Assembly: GCA_021826035.1 (NCBI GenBank)
Contig: JAKBBE010000057.1
Coordinates: 1-15,967, forward strand
Reading direction: 5' to 3'
DNA length: 15,967 nt
Source: Pseudomonadota bacterium
Lineage (GTDB): Bacteria; Pseudomonadota; Gammaproteobacteria; Steroidobacterales; Steroidobacteraceae
Below are positions 7,023-13,896 of this stretch, piece after piece. Each line of letters begins with the position of its first letter. Position 1 is the stretch's first letter. The translations under genes were made by a program, and so were the position numbers. The notes under the pieces are model-generated. The model was not told the DNA's origin, did no database searches, and saw only the letters and a list, made by a program, of their open reading frames with translations.

Positions 7023-8918
7023 ATGGCGATCTACCACCTGGCCGCAAAAGCGGTATCGCGTTCGGCAGGCCGGTCTGCCACTGCGGCAGCAGCCTATCGC
7101 GCAGCTGAGTGCATCGAGGACGAACGGACAGGGCAACAACATGACTACACCCGAAAGCGCGGTGTAGAGTGCACGGAGATCGTCGTGCCTGACGGCCAGC
7201 CCGGTCCTGACCGGCCGACCCTCTGGAACCTGGCAGAGATGGCCGAGCGGCGCAAGGATGCGTGCGTGGCGCGGGAGATTGAGATCGCCCTCCCCTCAGA
7301 GATCACCGCCGAGCGGCGTCACGCCCTCGCCGTCGGCTTCGCCCTCACGCTGGCCACAGAGCGTGGCTGTGCGGTGGATGTATGCATCCATGCGCCCAGT
7401 AAGGATGGTGATGAGCGCAATCACCACGCGCACTTGCTGATGTCGACTAGGACGGTGCGGCGGCTCGAGTCCGGCGCGATCGTCCTCGGGGCAAAATGTG
7501 AGCAGGAGCGGGCCGGGCGTGATCGAAAAGCCGACCTGGCGGCGATCCGCGAGCGGTGGGCGGTGATGTGCAATGCAGCCCTGCAGTATGCCGGCCAGGA
7601 AGCCCGCGTCGATCACCGGAGCCTGGAGGCACAGGGCATCGACCGCGAGCCGACGCGGCATATGGGCCCTACCGCTATCGCGCTCGAGCGCCGCGGAGAA
7701 AAATCGCGCAAGCGACAGGATTGGGAGGCCGAGGCGGCCGAGCGGCTCTCGGCGGCCCGAGAGGTCGGTGAGCAGGAGCGCGGTGCCGCCGCGCTCGACC
7801 GTGCGATCCTCGACACGTCCTCTGACCTCGCACAGGCCCGCGCCGCGCGCGACCAGGGACAGGCGTCACAGTCTGCGGCGGTCATCGCGCAAGGTTTGTC
7901 ACCAGCCGCTCGCCGCGCCGTCATCCAGCATGGTGTGCGCGTCATGGATTTGCCCGACGGCACCCACTGGTTGACGGTCCACGCGGGCGACGGCGCCGTG
8001 CGCGGTATCGCCCGCGGCGGTGCCGATCAGCGCCACCTGGCCGCGCGCGTGGCTGAAGCACTCCCTGCCGCAGTGCGACAGGTCGAGTCTCAGCGCGCGG
8101 ACGAGCGGGTTAAGCGAGGGCAGACGACAGACGACCCTCGGCCGAACAACAGAAGCCGCGCCCAGGAGCAGACAGGAACCGAGCAGGACCGTGGACAGAC
8201 GGAATCCCGGCGTGAGGCACCACCGACACCGCCAGAGCTCAATGCCGCAGGAGAGGCGCTTACCGAGTACGCAGCCCGACACCGGATCACGCTCGACACG
8301 CCTGCCAACATCCGCGCAGCAGCAAACGGACTGCGCGACGAGTGGGTTGCTGCGAGAACTGGCACGCAGAGGCAGTACATGGCGCTCCGCCAGGTCCGCC
8401 GCGAGACGGAGCGTGCGGCCCGCGACCGGCTGCGGCGCACGCGCCGCGACGTCGCTGCCTCGGGGAACGGGATTGGCGGCTCCCGGTGTCCAGGCGGCTA
8501 TCGTTCAGCGGAACTCGCCGCGGCGCGCGAGCTAGGGCTGCAGTACGAGTGGGATGCCGAGGCGCGAGTCCGACGGTATCGCGACCGCACCGGCACTGAG
8601 ATTTTCACGGCGACCCGCCGCATCATCTCGATGGTGCAGCACGACGAGGCAGCGGAGACTGCCGCGCTGCGCATCGCCGCGGCAAAGTGGGGCGGGGCGG
8701 TGACCATCGGAGGCTCATCGGAGTTTCGCGAGCGCATGGCGCGCGAGGCGGTCAGGCAGGGCATCGCAGTGGAGGACGCCGACTTGGCGAGCATCGTTGA
8801 GGACGAACGCGAGCGCATGGCCCGCGGGGAGCCACCCGGCGGAGCCGGGCGGGAACGTCAGGGCGCTCAGGATCATGCCCAGGACGAGGTCGACGTCGAG
8901 CAGGACCTCGGGCGATGA
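7023..8918 (+). CDS. mobA: MOBQ relaxase (MobA/MobL, TraA-N type) with LPD7 tail
   Basis: 631 residues. The N-terminal relaxase domain (1-~230) opens with MAIYHLAAKAVSRSAGRSAT and has Tyr25 where the RSF1010 MobA nucleophile lies. The metal-binding motif is HAPSKDGDERNHHAHLLMSTR, giving His123, His135 and His137. An REIEIALP segment (84-91) matches the conserved KEVEFALP of MobA. The middle (~230-490) is charged, helical and Arg/Gln/Glu rich. Residues ~494-600 match the LPD7 domain found in large mobilization proteins (YEWDAEARVRRYRDRTGTE, then ALRIAAAKWGGAVTIGGSSEF). It should nick oriT at the nearby nic site, stay bound to the 5' end and be transferred with the strand. There is no fused primase, unlike RSF1010 MobA/RepB, and no TraA-type helicase. 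The gene symbol is by family. Confidence 0.9.
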   Translation: MAIYHLAAKAVSRSAGRSATAAAAYRAAECIEDERTGQQHDYTRKRGVECTEIVVPDGQPGPDRPTLWNLAEMAERRKDACVAREIEIALPSEITAERRHALAVGFALTLATERGCAVDVCIHAPSKDGDERNHHAHLLMSTRTVRRLESGAIVLGAKCEQERAGRDRKADLAAIRERWAVMCNAALQYAGQEARVDHRSLEAQGIDREPTRHMGPTAIALERRGEKSRKRQDWEAEAAERLSAAREVGEQERGAAALDRAILDTSSDLAQARAARDQGQASQSAAVIAQGLSPAARRAVIQHGVRVMDLPDGTHWLTVHAGDGAVRGIARGGADQRHLAARVAEALPAAVRQVESQRADERVKRGQTTDDPRPNNRSRAQEQTGTEQDRGQTESRREAPPTPPELNAAGEALTEYAARHRITLDTPANIRAAANGLRDEWVAARTGTQRQYMALRQVRRETERAARDRLRRTRRDVAASGNGIGGSRCPGGYRSAELAAARELGLQYEWDAEARVRRYRDRTGTEIFTATRRIISMVQHDEAAETAALRIAAAKWGGAVTIGGSSEFRERMAREAVRQGIAVEDADLASIVEDERERMARGEPPGGAGRERQGAQDHAQDEVDVEQDLGR

Positions 8919-9223
8919 GCGCGGACCAGGGGGACTGCGAGCAGACCGCTCCAGCCCCACCGGATCCGGCGGCCTCCCTGGCCGCCATAAGCTGGTGCTT
9001 GCGGGCCGTGGCACAGGGGTGGGCTCTGGAGCCGAGGGAGCACATCGCTGTCCTGGCGCTATTGGCGCGCGGCATGGAGGGAGTATCCGCCGCCGACCTT
9101 CAGGCGGCGGCGAAAATCCTGCGATCTCCGCGCCGACTCACCAGCCGGCGGCGGGATCAGGCCGCCGAACTGTCCGTACGACTGGCGGAGCAGGCGGCGA
9201 CCAAGCAGGCTGCCGTCGGCTGA
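8915..9223 (+). CDS. Small protein translationally coupled to the relaxase
   Basis: 102 residues, unrecognised. The ATG overlaps the relaxase stop (ATGA at 8915-8918), which strongly supports a real coupled gene. Residues 1-20 are acidic and proline-rich; ~22-100 are predicted helices with an amphipathic pattern (SLAAISWCLRAVAQGWAL, REHIAVLALLARGMEGV, then a basic RSPRRLTSRRR segment at 70-80). There is no signal peptide or membrane segment. Position suggests a mobilization-related role, but no motif confirms it. A 6-bp hairpin (GCCGTC-ggct-GACGGC, 9212-9227) overlaps the stop codon and lacks a T-run, so it is at best a weak terminator. Confidence 0.65.
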   Translation: MSADQGDCEQTAPAPPDPAASLAAISWCLRAVAQGWALEPREHIAVLALLARGMEGVSAADLQAAAKILRSPRRLTSRRRDQAAELSVRLAEQAATKQAAVG

Positions 9224-9497
9224 CGGCTGCCGACCTGTCCCCATTGCCCTACCGGGAGCGACGACTCAAACTGTGAAAAGGCACGTCCGGTGTCATAACG
9301 TTTGCAGTACGGTCGAGTTTTGACGTCGCGACTCAAGGGTCTCAGGGGAGATTGCTGCGCACTTTTCTACGCAAGCATTCTTGCGGCCAATGCGGGACGA
9401 CGCTGTATTACTCGCATGAGTGATTCGCATCTCTGACATGACGCTCGTCGGGGCTCGAGACTGGCGCCGAGCGCGCGCCCCGGGACCGAGAGACGCC
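9224..9497. other. Convergent intergenic region
   Basis: 274 bases between the plus-strand mobilization operon and the minus-strand toxin-antitoxin-like operon. No gene, strong terminator or repeat family was recognised. Base composition becomes more AT-rich here than in the mobilization genes. Confidence 0.5.
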
Positions 9498-9950
9498 TTA
9501 CGGGTTGCTCAAATTCCAACCAGACGTCTCCTGAAATAAATCCATCAGGCGTCGAATTTCCGTAGTTATCTCGCTGAACGGCCAGTCCTTCTCAGACTCC
9601 GTGATCGCCAATCGAGCATAGGTTAGATGCGCGATCTCTTTGTGCGCCCTGCGTCTACCTCTGTCCAATATTGGAGAGATAGTCGGCCGCACCTCACTCC
9701 ACCGAGCTTGGTCGTCAAAGAAATCTTCCGCTGCCATATCGTCAGAACGGGCATTGGCCGGTCGGTACTGGAAATCTACGAGCGATCGAAAGTGGATAGC
9801 GAATGACTCGAGCAACGCGTTTTTCAAAAACCCATTCAATGCGAGACTTGAGGACAAGGCTTCCGCGACAGCAAGAAGCATCGAATATTCATACTTCAGA
9901 TGCTCCGTCGCTTTGATCAATTCGTCTTTTGTGCGGCGCGGCACAACCAT
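9498..9950 (-). CDS. HEPN-like conserved hypothetical protein
   Basis: 150 residues, almost entirely helical. The core holds FAIHFRSLVDFQYRP (50-64), DDMAAEDFFDD (70-80) and RAHKEIAHLTYARL (101-114). Arg101 and His108 fit the R-x4-6-H catalytic motif of HEPN ribonucleases, and KEIAHLT resembles AbiU2-like proteins. I infer a possible RNase toxin or abortive-infection role; family membership is not proven. Its codons are visibly less GC-rich than the mobilization and replication genes, suggesting a separate origin. The ATG at 9950 lies 34 bases inside the end of the VbhA-like gene, so it is the last gene of a four-gene minus-strand series and probably translationally coupled. Confidence 0.65.
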   Translation of the reverse strand: MVVPRRTKDELIKATEHLKYEYSMLLAVAEALSSSLALNGFLKNALLESFAIHFRSLVDFQYRPANARSDDMAAEDFFDDQARWSEVRPTISPILDRGRRRAHKEIAHLTYARLAITESEKDWPFSEITTEIRRLMDLFQETSGWNLSNP

Positions 9951-10183
9951 CCTGTCGATGTTCCCGCGCGCCGTGTCGTTGCAGCGTGCAGATTTGTGCG
10001 AATCCTACGGTCGAACTCAGTTCGATCGATCGCCCCGCGCGCGTACTGATCGAGCGCCGCCGCATCGGCCGCACTCTCATACAGCCCTTCCATCGCATTG
10101 TTCGCGCGTGCGTCGGCGAGTGCCGCGAGACGGCGCTCGATCTCCTCCGGGCTGTACTTGGGCGGCACCGCCACGCGCGTCAT
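9917..10183 (-). CDS. VbhA-like antitoxin-type small protein
   Basis: 88 residues. KYSPEEIERRLAALADARAN followed by NAMEGLYES and an ALDQYARGAIDRTEFDRRI stretch matches the layout of VbhA-type antitoxins: a SPEEI start, an inhibitory helix with a Glu-Gly pair, then a 'Y..GEI...E' tail helix. In VbhA the glutamate of (S/T)xxxE(G/N) blocks ATP in a Fic AMP-transferase. Here Glu32-Gly33 is kept, but the residue four before is Asn28 instead of Ser/Thr. No Fic gene (HPFxxGNGR) is in the window. The last ~22 residues, past LHA, overlap the next gene and look non-family. It starts 28 bases after higA ends. Confidence 0.6.
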   Translation of the reverse strand: MTRVAVPPKYSPEEIERRLAALADARANNAMEGLYESAADAAALDQYARGAIDRTEFDRRIRTNLHAATTRRAGTSTGWLCRAAQKTN

Positions 10184-10211
10184 CAGATGAACAGGTCCGC
10201 CGCGGTGGCCT

Positions 10212-10529
10212 TCAAGCCACCTTCCGCTTCGAGACCGGCTTGACCGACTCGAGCTCTTCCACTTTGGCGTTGCGGACCTCCCAGAGATCCACCGCGTCCT
10301 GCATGGCGAGCCAGCTCTCCGGACTCGTATCGAGCAGCCTCCCGAGCCGCAGCGCCATCTCGGTCGAGAGCGCGCGCTTCTCGTTCAGCAGTTCAGATAC
10401 CGTGAGCCGGCTGACGCCGAGCCGCTCAGCGAGTTCTACCTGAGTCATCGCGAGCGCCGGCAGCACGTCCTCGCGCAGAATGGCGCCGGGGTGCGTCGGA
10501 CGACGATTCGGACTTCGCAAGCTGTTCAT
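10212..10529 (-). CDS. higA: HigA-type antitoxin, XRE helix-turn-helix
   Basis: 105 residues. After PTHPGAILREDVLPALAMTQ, residues ~29-50 form the helix-turn-helix (VELAERLGVSRLTVSELLNE), then KRALSTEMALRLGRLL and SPESWLAMQDAVDLWEV, all typical of HigA/VapI antitoxins. It should neutralise HigB and repress the operon by binding the operator upstream of higB. Its ATG overlaps the higB stop by one base (TGATG at 10531-10527), the usual toxin-first HigBA order. A short basic tail (SVKPVSKRKVA) follows the family core. Confidence 0.92.
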   Translation of the reverse strand: MNSLRSPNRRPTHPGAILREDVLPALAMTQVELAERLGVSRLTVSELLNEKRALSTEMALRLGRLLDTSPESWLAMQDAVDLWEVRNAKVEELESVKPVSKRKVA

Positions 10530-10819
10530 CAGTGATAGTCCTCAAGGTTGACGTCGAAGGCATCCACGCCCTCGAAGCGGAAGGTGATGCGCCAATTCCC
10601 TGACACCGACACGGCATACTCGCCCTTGCGCCTGCCCCTCAGTTCGTGAAAGCCCCATCCGGGCAAATTCATGTCCTGGGGCGCCTTCGCCCCATCCAGC
10701 CGATCGAGCAGCCGCGTGATGCGATCGACTCGGTCGGCCAGTATCTTGCGCGGGTCATCCCGGGTGAAGAACGCCTCGAGTCCCTTGTGGCGGAATGTGC
10801 GGATCACCCGGCGGACCAT
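10529..10819 (-). CDS. higB: HigB/RelE-family mRNA endonuclease toxin
   Basis: 96 residues. IRTFRHKGLEAFF near the start, PGWGFHELRGRRKGEYAV (53-70) and VSGNWRITFRFEG (72-84) followed by DVNLEDYH are the standard HigB (RelE superfamily) features; the basic residues and the RITFRF strand form the RNase site. HigB toxins cut mRNA on the ribosome. The ATG at 10819 gives the normal family length and start. It is the first gene of the minus-strand series higB-higA-VbhA-like-HEPN-like. Confidence 0.92.
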   Translation of the reverse strand: MVRRVIRTFRHKGLEAFFTRDDPRKILADRVDRITRLLDRLDGAKAPQDMNLPGWGFHELRGRRKGEYAVSVSGNWRITFRFEGVDAFDVNLEDYH

Positions 10820-10834
10820 GGACTGCTATGCATC

Positions 10835-10869
10835 GCATTACAGTGTAATGCATCGCATGTCACAGTCAA
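10835..10869 (-). promoter_or_regulatory. higBA promoter and operator
   Basis: On the minus strand TTGACT (bases 10869-10864) and TACACT (10847-10842) are separated by 16 bases and lie 20-50 bases before higB. The -10 box sits inside a perfect 7-bp inverted repeat GCATTAC-AGT-GTAATGC (10835-10851). In addition ATGCATCGCAT occurs twice (10828-10838 and 10848-10858), 20 bases apart, about two helical turns. This is the expected layout for HigA autorepression. Confidence 0.6.
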
Positions 10870-11182
10870 GCCGCATGGGCGGCGAAAGAGCACCACTCCG
10901 GATAATTCAGCCGGACATTGATCCCGCCCGCCAGGACCGCCTGTAGCGCCCCGAGCGCCGAGATCCACCCCGATGCCCCCCAAGGTCCTCTCCCCTCCCT
11001 AGACCAGAGCCCGCCCGGGAAGGTGGGCAGAATCACGCGGTGGACGATGGGACGGGGGCTTCGGCGGATTCCATCACCCCGGACGGGCCGTCGCTGTCCT
11101 ACGGGATTTTGGTGCCCCATCTTCCGCCGCATTTCTTCTCCGGCGCTCGTGCCGCCCCACAAGGGCGGCGCGGAGCGCCTTC
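10870..11182. other. Gene-free region beside the repeats, candidate vegetative origin
   Basis: About 310 bases between the toxin-antitoxin promoter and the end of the initiator gene. Open frames crossing it give proline/glycine-rich products of no known family. It contains a perfect 7-bp hairpin GCCGCCC-cacaa-GGGCGGC (11151-11169). With the second hairpin at 11180-11207 and the 21-bp repeats at 11230-11330, it could form an IncQ-like origin (iterons plus single-strand initiation hairpins). That is inference; no distinct AT-rich segment was seen. Confidence 0.35.
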
Positions 11183-11207
11183 TCAGGGTCCTGAAAGACC
11201 CTGAGAA
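11180..11207. repeat. Perfect 11-bp hairpin at end of initiator gene
   Basis: TTCTCAGGGTC, a 6-base loop CTGAAA, then GACCCTGAGAA. The stem is perfect and covers the stop codon of the initiator gene (11183-11185). No T-run follows on either strand, so a standard intrinsic terminator is unlikely; a replication-origin structure or an anti-decay 3' hairpin is as plausible. Confidence 0.6.
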
Positions 11208-12097
11208 TCCTGAAGAGACCCCGCTATACCAGGCTTTTGGTCCAGGCCCCCAGGCTTTTGGTCCAGGCCCCCAGGCTTTTGGTCCAGGCCCCCAGGCTTT
11301 TGGTCCAGGCCCCCAGGCTTTTGGTCCAGGCGCAGGGTTACGCCCATAGCCGACAGGCGTCCCGCATCCGCCGTCAATTCCCGACGGCGATCCCACAGGT
11401 CCTGCCCGGCGATATCCCCGGCCACAGCGCGGATCAGGGTGTCTATCCCCCACGACTCACATGACCCGGCTCGATGGGAAAGGTAATGTCGTGCCACAGC
11501 CTGGCTGATGCCGTGGCGGAGCGCCGCGATCGGCGCCGGGTTGTGGTGCAACAACAGGTCCGCGGTGAACAACTTCAGCGCCGCCTTGCCGACTTCGACG
11601 CACCAGAGGTGCCGCTCCGCGGCATGCCTACCCATCCGCCCCCACCCCCGTCGCCGCCCACCCAACGGGTTTTTTGCGGTGATATACGACCCGTCGGCGC
11701 GCTGCGCGCACTCTATGTGGTCGATGAGGTGGCCCACGCACGAGAGATGTGCGGGCTCCGCGATCTCGATTAACGCCGCCACCAAGTCATCGCGGATGCC
11801 CAAAAAGGTCGCCCCGCTCGACTGCTGTGCCACCCGTTTCACCCGAGATGGGTCCACCAGTAACTTGAGCCGTCCATCTGTCGTCCTGATGGCCTCGAGC
11901 GCGGTGTAGCAAATCGACTCAAACACATCAGCGTGCTGCTGGCCCAGGCGCCCCACGATCCGCACGCGGCCCCATGAGGTCACGATGACCGTATCGATCT
12001 GGCGCGGCCGGCGAGTAGGCTGGAAAATCCGCAGCCGCGCCTGGTAGACCGTGGAGGTCGGGAGTTCGACCGAATCAGCATGAGAACGAGTCGCCAT
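11183..12097 (-). CDS. IncQ RepC-like replication initiator with iteron-encoded tail
   Basis: 304 residues. Residues ~20-250 read as a winged-helix plasmid initiator: SWGRVRIVGRLGQQHADVFE (41-60), GRLKLLVDPSRVKRVA (75-90), LIEIAEPAHLSCVGHLIDHI (109-128), APIAALRHGISQAVARHYLS (188-207) and WGIDTLIRAVAG (216-227). This pattern resembles RepC-type initiators, but the assignment rests on memory of the family. Residues 257-290 are five LDQKPGG-type heptads encoded by the 21-bp repeats, followed by a 14-residue tail ending at TGA 11183-11185. The ATG at 12097 follows a G-rich ribosome binding site and overlaps the helicase gene by 23 bases, so they are one operon. It should bind the iterons and open the origin of the excised element. 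The heptad tail is probably not part of the conserved fold. Confidence 0.65.
   Translation of the reverse strand: MATRSHADSVELPTSTVYQARLRIFQPTRRPRQIDTVIVTSWGRVRIVGRLGQQHADVFESICYTALEAIRTTDGRLKLLVDPSRVKRVAQQSSGATFLGIRDDLVAALIEIAEPAHLSCVGHLIDHIECAQRADGSYITAKNPLGGRRRGWGRMGRHAAERHLWCVEVGKAALKLFTADLLLHHNPAPIAALRHGISQAVARHYLSHRAGSCESWGIDTLIRAVAGDIAGQDLWDRRRELTADAGRLSAMGVTLRLDQKPGGLDQKPGGLDQKPGGLDQKPGGLDQKPGIAGSLQDSQGLSGP
11230..11330. repeat. Tandem 21-bp direct repeats, probable iterons inside the initiator gene
   Basis: Four perfect 21-bp copies (11230-11250, 11251-11271, 11272-11292, 11293-11313) plus 17 bases of a fifth (11314-11330), with no spacing. Each unit starts CAGGCTTTTGG and ends CCAGGCCCC, so CCAGGC recurs within the array. 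Unit size matches the 20-22 bp iterons bound by IncQ RepC initiators. Because 21 is a multiple of three the array stays in frame in the initiator gene, encoding repeats of LDQKPGG on the minus strand. It is not a CRISPR array: there are no spacers. Confidence 0.85.
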
Positions 12098-13457
12098 CCC
12101 GAATCCCCCGTTTCATTCGCCGTCGCGGTAGCGCGAGTGTGTCTTCGGTGCTCGCAATCTCTTTCGCCGGCTGCTCCGGCTGCGGAGAATCCACGGGCTC
12201 CACGACACACGTAGTCACCGCATCGCCATCCTCATCTCGGCCGAGCATGACCTGGCGCAACCGGTACGCGAACTCGTCGCCCCCCGGCAAGTCTCTCTGT
12301 TTTGTCACTTTTGCAGCCCGCTCGCCCTCGGCCGTGACCGAGACTTCAATTTCGGTGTCGAGCGCTGCCCGCAGGCTGCTATGGCCTCGCGCGCCGCGTT
12401 CCGTGTCTTTGCCCATGTGGTGGATCAGCACGGTCACGGCTCCTGTGGCGATCCGTACCGCGTCGGCCCCGCCGATCAGTGCGCCCATATCATCGGGTGC
12501 GTTCTCATCGCCGCCGGCCATTGCCCGCGACAGCGTGTCGATGAAGATTGCGACGCACTTCTCGCCGTAGGCACTCTCGCTGGTTCTGACGAATTCGATA
12601 AGCGCGCCGACGTCTGGGGAGTCCCGCAGATTGAGAGGTCCAGGACTGAGGCAAAGTGGCGTCGCCGCCGGTAGTTGCAACTGTTCGCGAATCGCTACGA
12701 AGCGATTCTCGGCGGACGCCGCACCCTCGAGCGCAACATACACCACCAGTCCGCCGCGGACCTTCCGTCCGCGCCACAGCCGCCGTGCGGCGATGTGCGC
12801 CGCCAAGTCCGTAGAAAAAAAGGTCTTGCTCGAGCCCGAGCCGCCGACTATGACGACGAGCGTGTTAGGGAGCAGCAGCCCCTTCACGACGTAACCGTCG
12901 GTCAGGTGGGCTTTCATCTCGTGGAATTCGATCCGCGGGAACCGGCTCGCGCTCGCCGTAGAACTTACGCGCTTGAGCCGCTCGACCTCGCGCTCGAGGG
13001 TTGCGGTCAGGTCCGCGACCGTCGAGCCATTCGTCGCCCGTGCCTCGATCGAACGTCCGATTTCGATGCACCAGCGCAAGGCCGAGCGCTCGCAGACGAT
13101 GTCGGCATAGGCGCGCACGTTCGCCGCAGTCGGTGTGTCGCGCGCCAGGGTGCTGAGGTAGGCCAGACCACCGGCGGGCTTGAGCTTACCCGTGCGCTCG
13201 AGCTGCTCGGAGACCGTCACGACATCGCATGGGCGGCCGGTGCCGGCGAGCACGCCGATGGCCCCGAAGATCAGGCGGTGATCGTGCCGGTAGAAGTCCT
13301 GCTCGTCGACCACGTCCGAAACCTGCTCCCATGCGCGCGCATCGAGCAGCAGACCGCCCAGCACGGCCTGCTCAGCCTCGACCGAATGGGGAGGCGTCGG
13401 GGCATCCCCGGCAGCGAGGCCCTTCTGCGGCCGGCGGGCAACTCCGCCTGACCTCAT
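12075..13457 (-). CDS. DnaB-N / RepA-type AAA fusion replicative helicase
   Basis: 460 residues from the ATG at 13457, which overlaps the stop of the HTH gene (ATGA) and follows GGAGG; an in-frame upstream ATG at 13604 lies inside that gene. Residues ~25-140 are a DnaB N-terminal domain (SVEAEQAVLGGLLLDARAWE, FYRHDHRLIFGAI, GGLAYLSTLARDTPTAANV). A RepA/AAA_25-type motor follows: Walker A GGSGSSKT (205-212, Ser in place of the last Gly), Walker B IFIDT (304-308), GGDENAPDDMG (315-325), VLIHHMGKD (343-351) and RGARGHSSLRAALDTEIEV, diagnostic of IncQ-type hexameric RepA helicases. It should unwind the origin 5'-3' after the initiator. The DnaB-N domain, which in DnaB binds DnaG primase, is unusual on a RepA-type motor. 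Confidence 0.85.
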   Translation of the reverse strand: MRSGGVARRPQKGLAAGDAPTPPHSVEAEQAVLGGLLLDARAWEQVSDVVDEQDFYRHDHRLIFGAIGVLAGTGRPCDVVTVSEQLERTGKLKPAGGLAYLSTLARDTPTAANVRAYADIVCERSALRWCIEIGRSIEARATNGSTVADLTATLEREVERLKRVSSTASASRFPRIEFHEMKAHLTDGYVVKGLLLPNTLVVIVGGSGSSKTFFSTDLAAHIAARRLWRGRKVRGGLVVYVALEGAASAENRFVAIREQLQLPAATPLCLSPGPLNLRDSPDVGALIEFVRTSESAYGEKCVAIFIDTLSRAMAGGDENAPDDMGALIGGADAVRIATGAVTVLIHHMGKDTERGARGHSSLRAALDTEIEVSVTAEGERAAKVTKQRDLPGGDEFAYRLRQVMLGRDEDGDAVTTCVVEPVDSPQPEQPAKEIASTEDTLALPRRRMKRGIRDGDSFSC

Positions 13458-13777
13458 GACGCACCTCCCGAGCGGCGGCGGGCGAGCTGCTCGGTCTTCG
13501 TCGGCGCGCCACATCGACGCTCGCCCCCCGACACCTGAGGGTCCGCGAGCGCGGCCATCGATGTGGTTGCCCGAGTCCGATCGACCCGCCGAGTCGCGAG
13601 CCACTGTTCGAGGTCGGCCATGTCATAGCGGATCGCGCGACCTACCTGATACCAGGGCGGACCAGGGCTACGGCCGCCGACATGGCCCCTGTAGCGGTCA
13701 GCCCGCAAAAATGCCACGGACACGCCGAGCCGTTGCGCGGCGGTTCGTTCGTCTACTAGCTGCCCGACAGCCGTCAT
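13454..13777 (-). CDS. AlpA/excisionase-like HTH protein
   Basis: 107 residues from the ATG at 13777, chosen because GAGG lies about 8 bases upstream; a longer frame to 13831 has no such site. Residues ~6-64 form a MerR-like winged helix-turn-helix of the HTH_17 type (LVDERTAAQRLGVSVAFLRA, a basic wing RYRGHVGGRS, then YQVGRAIRYDMADLEQWLATRR). The rest is a basic tail. Such proteins serve as excisionases or as activators of integrase and replication genes (AlpA in P4-like elements). It is first in the operon with the helicase and initiator (ATGA overlap at 13457-13454) and lies downstream of a strong palindrome that it may bind. Confidence 0.8.
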   Translation of the reverse strand: MTAVGQLVDERTAAQRLGVSVAFLRADRYRGHVGGRSPGPPWYQVGRAIRYDMADLEQWLATRRVDRTRATTSMAALADPQVSGGERRCGAPTKTEQLARRRSGGAS

Positions 13778-13847
13778 CGCACCGTCCTCGGTGATGATTG
13801 ATCTGACGGGAGATGAAACAGTCGCGCACAATGAGAGTCCACGCGAC

Positions 13848-13878
13848 TTACGTAACGCGCGCAGGTTACGTAACCTGC
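13848..13878. promoter_or_regulatory. Palindromic operator pair upstream of replication operon
   Basis: GCAGGTTACGTAACCTGC (13861-13878) is a perfect 18-bp palindrome. A second TTACGTAAC lies at 13848-13856, 18 bases from the matching core at 13866-13874. The pair sits 70-100 bases before the HTH gene and just past the end of the 199-residue gene, a natural place for a repressor or the HTH protein to control the replication operon. Confidence 0.6.
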
Positions 13879-13896
13879 ATGGACACGGAAGCGTGA

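Noticed and set aside
9212..9227. Rho-independent terminator after the mobilization operon
   Set aside because: The stem is only 6 bp and no T-run follows; it is reported only as a weak hairpin.
9498..10183. Classical VbhT-VbhA (Fic) toxin-antitoxin pair
   Set aside because: No HPFxxGNGR Fic motif is encoded in any neighbouring gene; the partner is a HEPN-like protein instead.
11230..11330. Possible CRISPR array
   Set aside because: The repeats are directly tandem, 21 bp, without spacers, and no cas genes are present.
10866..11453. 195-residue minus-strand frame with GPGPKAW repeats
   Set aside because: It is a shadow of the initiator gene; the 21-bp repeat stays open in several frames, so repeated peptides in other frames carry no information.
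13458..13604. N-terminal extension of the helicase to the ATG at 13604
   Set aside because: The added 49 residues overlap the HTH gene and are low complexity; the ATG at 13457 has GGAGG and an ATGA overlap and fits the DnaB-N domain start.
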